NCBI GenBank assembly: GCA_017504335.1
Contig: JAFVRI010000122.1
Location: 1 to 23,416, forward strand
From: Clostridia bacterium
Lineage (GTDB): Bacteria > Bacillota > Clostridia > Oscillospirales > CAG-272
Reading direction: 5' to 3'
Length of the DNA stretch: 23,416 nucleotides
A model generated the notes under the pieces. It did no database searches. It was not told where the DNA came from and saw only the letters and a program-made list of their open reading frames with translations. The position numbers and the translations under genes were made by a program. Positions 22,314 through 23,416 of this stretch are shown here, piece by piece (the stretch's first letter is position 1; each line of letters opens with the position of its first letter).

Positions 22314-23416
22314 TTACTTGATCACAGTCAAGCGGATTCCGCTGATCCGTGCAAATTTTTTGAGGCTGGAAATGTGGTATCCCGTGCCAAGTGCTAAGTG
22401 ATGGGTGGGACCTGCCTCACACCAGCGAGCCAGAAATTCATGGACGGGACAGTGGAAGGTCACTCTTGTATTGGTATTGCCCGTTTGAGGAATTTCCCCT
22501 GCAAGGGAGGTTCCCTCCGCGGCGATCATGTGGAGCGCGCCCGTGCGGTCCACGTTGATGCTGAGCAGCGTGATGGGACCGGATTTCAAAGAAAACTCCA
22601 CGCCGAGGCCCGTCCCCGATTTACCGTGATATTTTTTCAGCTTTCTCAATCTCGGCTTGCCCTCGGAAATGGCAATGTTGTGCGGACCGTCGTGACCGAT
22701 CAGTACCACGTCGCTTTTGGTATCGAAGGGATGGATCTCCGCAAAGGAGCCGCCTCCGCCCAGCTGCTTCATGATCAGCATGGCCGCCGCTGTTTTCAGA
22801 TCCGCTTCTCCCGCCAAAGGAATGCCTGACGAGGTCAGCAGGGTGTTGCCGATGATCAGATTGGCGGCGATCTGCTCGTATGGGTTGTTCGGCTCGCTCT
22901 TGTAATAATACGCCAGAGAGGTCAATTTGTGATCCGCCACCAAGGAATCCAGCGCGCAGGCGATCCTTGCGGACAGATCCAGATCCTCTTCCTTTACGTA
23001 GTCGGTCAAGGGATCTACCGAGGGATCGCAAATTTGAAAGACCGAACGGATCTCTTCCTTTTTTGCCTCAATCTCGTCCTCTTTCACCGCGTCCGTACGT
23101 GCAACCAGCTCGCACATTTCCAGCATTTTAACATGAGCGCCGAAGGTGGCGAAAAAGGCGGTGGGGTCGGTATGCATGTCGTACATTCCCTCATAGGTAT
23201 GCCCAAGATATCCGAAGGTCTCGTACTTGAATGCCGCCATGGCGCTTGCCGCTTCGATCCATTCTCTTGTCTCTCGGCGAATATATTCCTCCTGATCCGC
23301 CGACGCAACGATGCAGGCGGGGATCTCCTTGCCCAATCGCTCATAGACTCCCGCGATCTCGGGCATAGCGCAGACGTCGTCGTTCACCAATTGGATATAC
23401 GTGGTGGTGTGAGAAT
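22314..23416 (-). CDS. L-arabinose/L-fucose isomerase-family protein (partial, N-terminus missing)
   Basis: The frame stays open to the window edge, so the start and perhaps a quarter of the protein are missing; about 367 residues remain. These enzymes interconvert aldoses and ketoses with a divalent metal in the cytoplasm. Matching signals, in order: GYLGHTYEGMYDMHTDPTAF, AHVKMLEMCEL, SEPNNPYE, LAGEADLKTA (likely catalytic Glu), GGGGSFAEIHPFD (likely second Glu), LIGHDGPHN (His) and GPTHHLALGTG near the end (His). The four metal-ligand positions of L-arabinose isomerase thus appear to be kept. The sequence is divergent from classical AraA, so the real sugar is uncertain and I give no symbol. 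TTG at 23390 would be an artificial start, since SHTTTYIQ reads on upstream. It has its own terminator. Confidence 0.82.
   Translation of the reverse strand, partial: SHTTTYIQLVNDDVCAMPEIAGVYERLGKEIPACIVASADQEEYIRRETREWIEAASAMAAFKYETFGYLGHTYEGMYDMHTDPTAFFATFGAHVKMLEMCELVARTDAVKEDEIEAKKEEIRSVFQICDPSVDPLTDYVKEEDLDLSARIACALDSLVADHKLTSLAYYYKSEPNNPYEQIAANLIIGNTLLTSSGIPLAGEADLKTAAAMLIMKQLGGGGSFAEIHPFDTKSDVVLIGHDGPHNIAISEGKPRLRKLKKYHGKSGTGLGVEFSLKSGPITLLSINVDRTGALHMIAAEGTSLAGEIPQTGNTNTRVTFHCPVHEFLARWCEAGPTHHLALGTGYHISSLKKFARISGIRLTVIK

Noticed and set aside
1..23416. CRISPR array, tRNA, rRNA, transposase or prophage
   Set aside because: No regularly spaced palindromic repeats with unique spacers, no tRNA-like cloverleaf noticed, and no transposase or integrase frame. 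The regular 81-bp array is coding.

Overview
The window looks like a chromosomal segment of an uncultured, gut-type Clostridia (Firmicutes). Reasons: consensus sigma-A promoters, strong AGGAGG ribosome binding sites, a Gram-positive surface protein with a C-terminal membrane anchor, GNRA-loop terminators, and a Clostridia-style intergenic repeat. It begins at the replication origin. Positions 1-375 hold DnaA boxes and, at the very edge, a DnaA-trio unwinding module. dnaA (435-1826, minus) is transcribed toward it, so dnaN is probably just off the left edge.

Layout. (1) 1-1826: oriC and dnaA. (2) 1960-4554: a copper-exporting P-type ATPase (copA) fused in frame to a CopZ-like metallochaperone domain. 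The fusion joint carries a strong internal ribosome binding site and a dnaX-type slippery heptamer. A perfect 17-bp hairpin (4588-4625) terminates this unit and the convergent operon. (3) 10591-4638, minus: a four-gene operon of Gld-type ABC ATPase, permease, GldG-like auxiliary protein and DUF4340 protein. (4) 13597-10888, minus: a secreted lamin-tail-domain protein, then a 41-residue small protein gene and a terminator. Relatives of one intergenic repeat lie on both sides of this unit. (5) 14060-14452, minus: an MmcQ/YjbR-like gene, divergent from (6) 14616-17204, plus: a Tet(M)-like ribosome-binding GTPase carrying a C-terminal NYN/YacP (Rae1-like) nuclease domain. (7) 22016-17268, minus: a 1582-residue surface protein with GLUG repeats, Cys-rich repeats, an acidic Ser/Asp/Glu stalk and a C-terminal membrane anchor. 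(8) 23416-22314, minus: the C-terminal part of an L-arabinose/L-fucose-isomerase-type enzyme, cut by the window edge.

How the genes work together. The Gld-like operon is a self-contained membrane export or envelope module with its own promoter. The lamin-tail and GLUG proteins are separate surface or secreted products. The most unusual items are the TetM-like/NYN fusion, which would place an endonuclease at the ribosomal A site, and the CopA-CopZ joint, which could yield up to three products. Most genes run head-on to the fork leaving the origin, and the usual rpmH-rnpA neighbourhood upstream of dnaA is absent.
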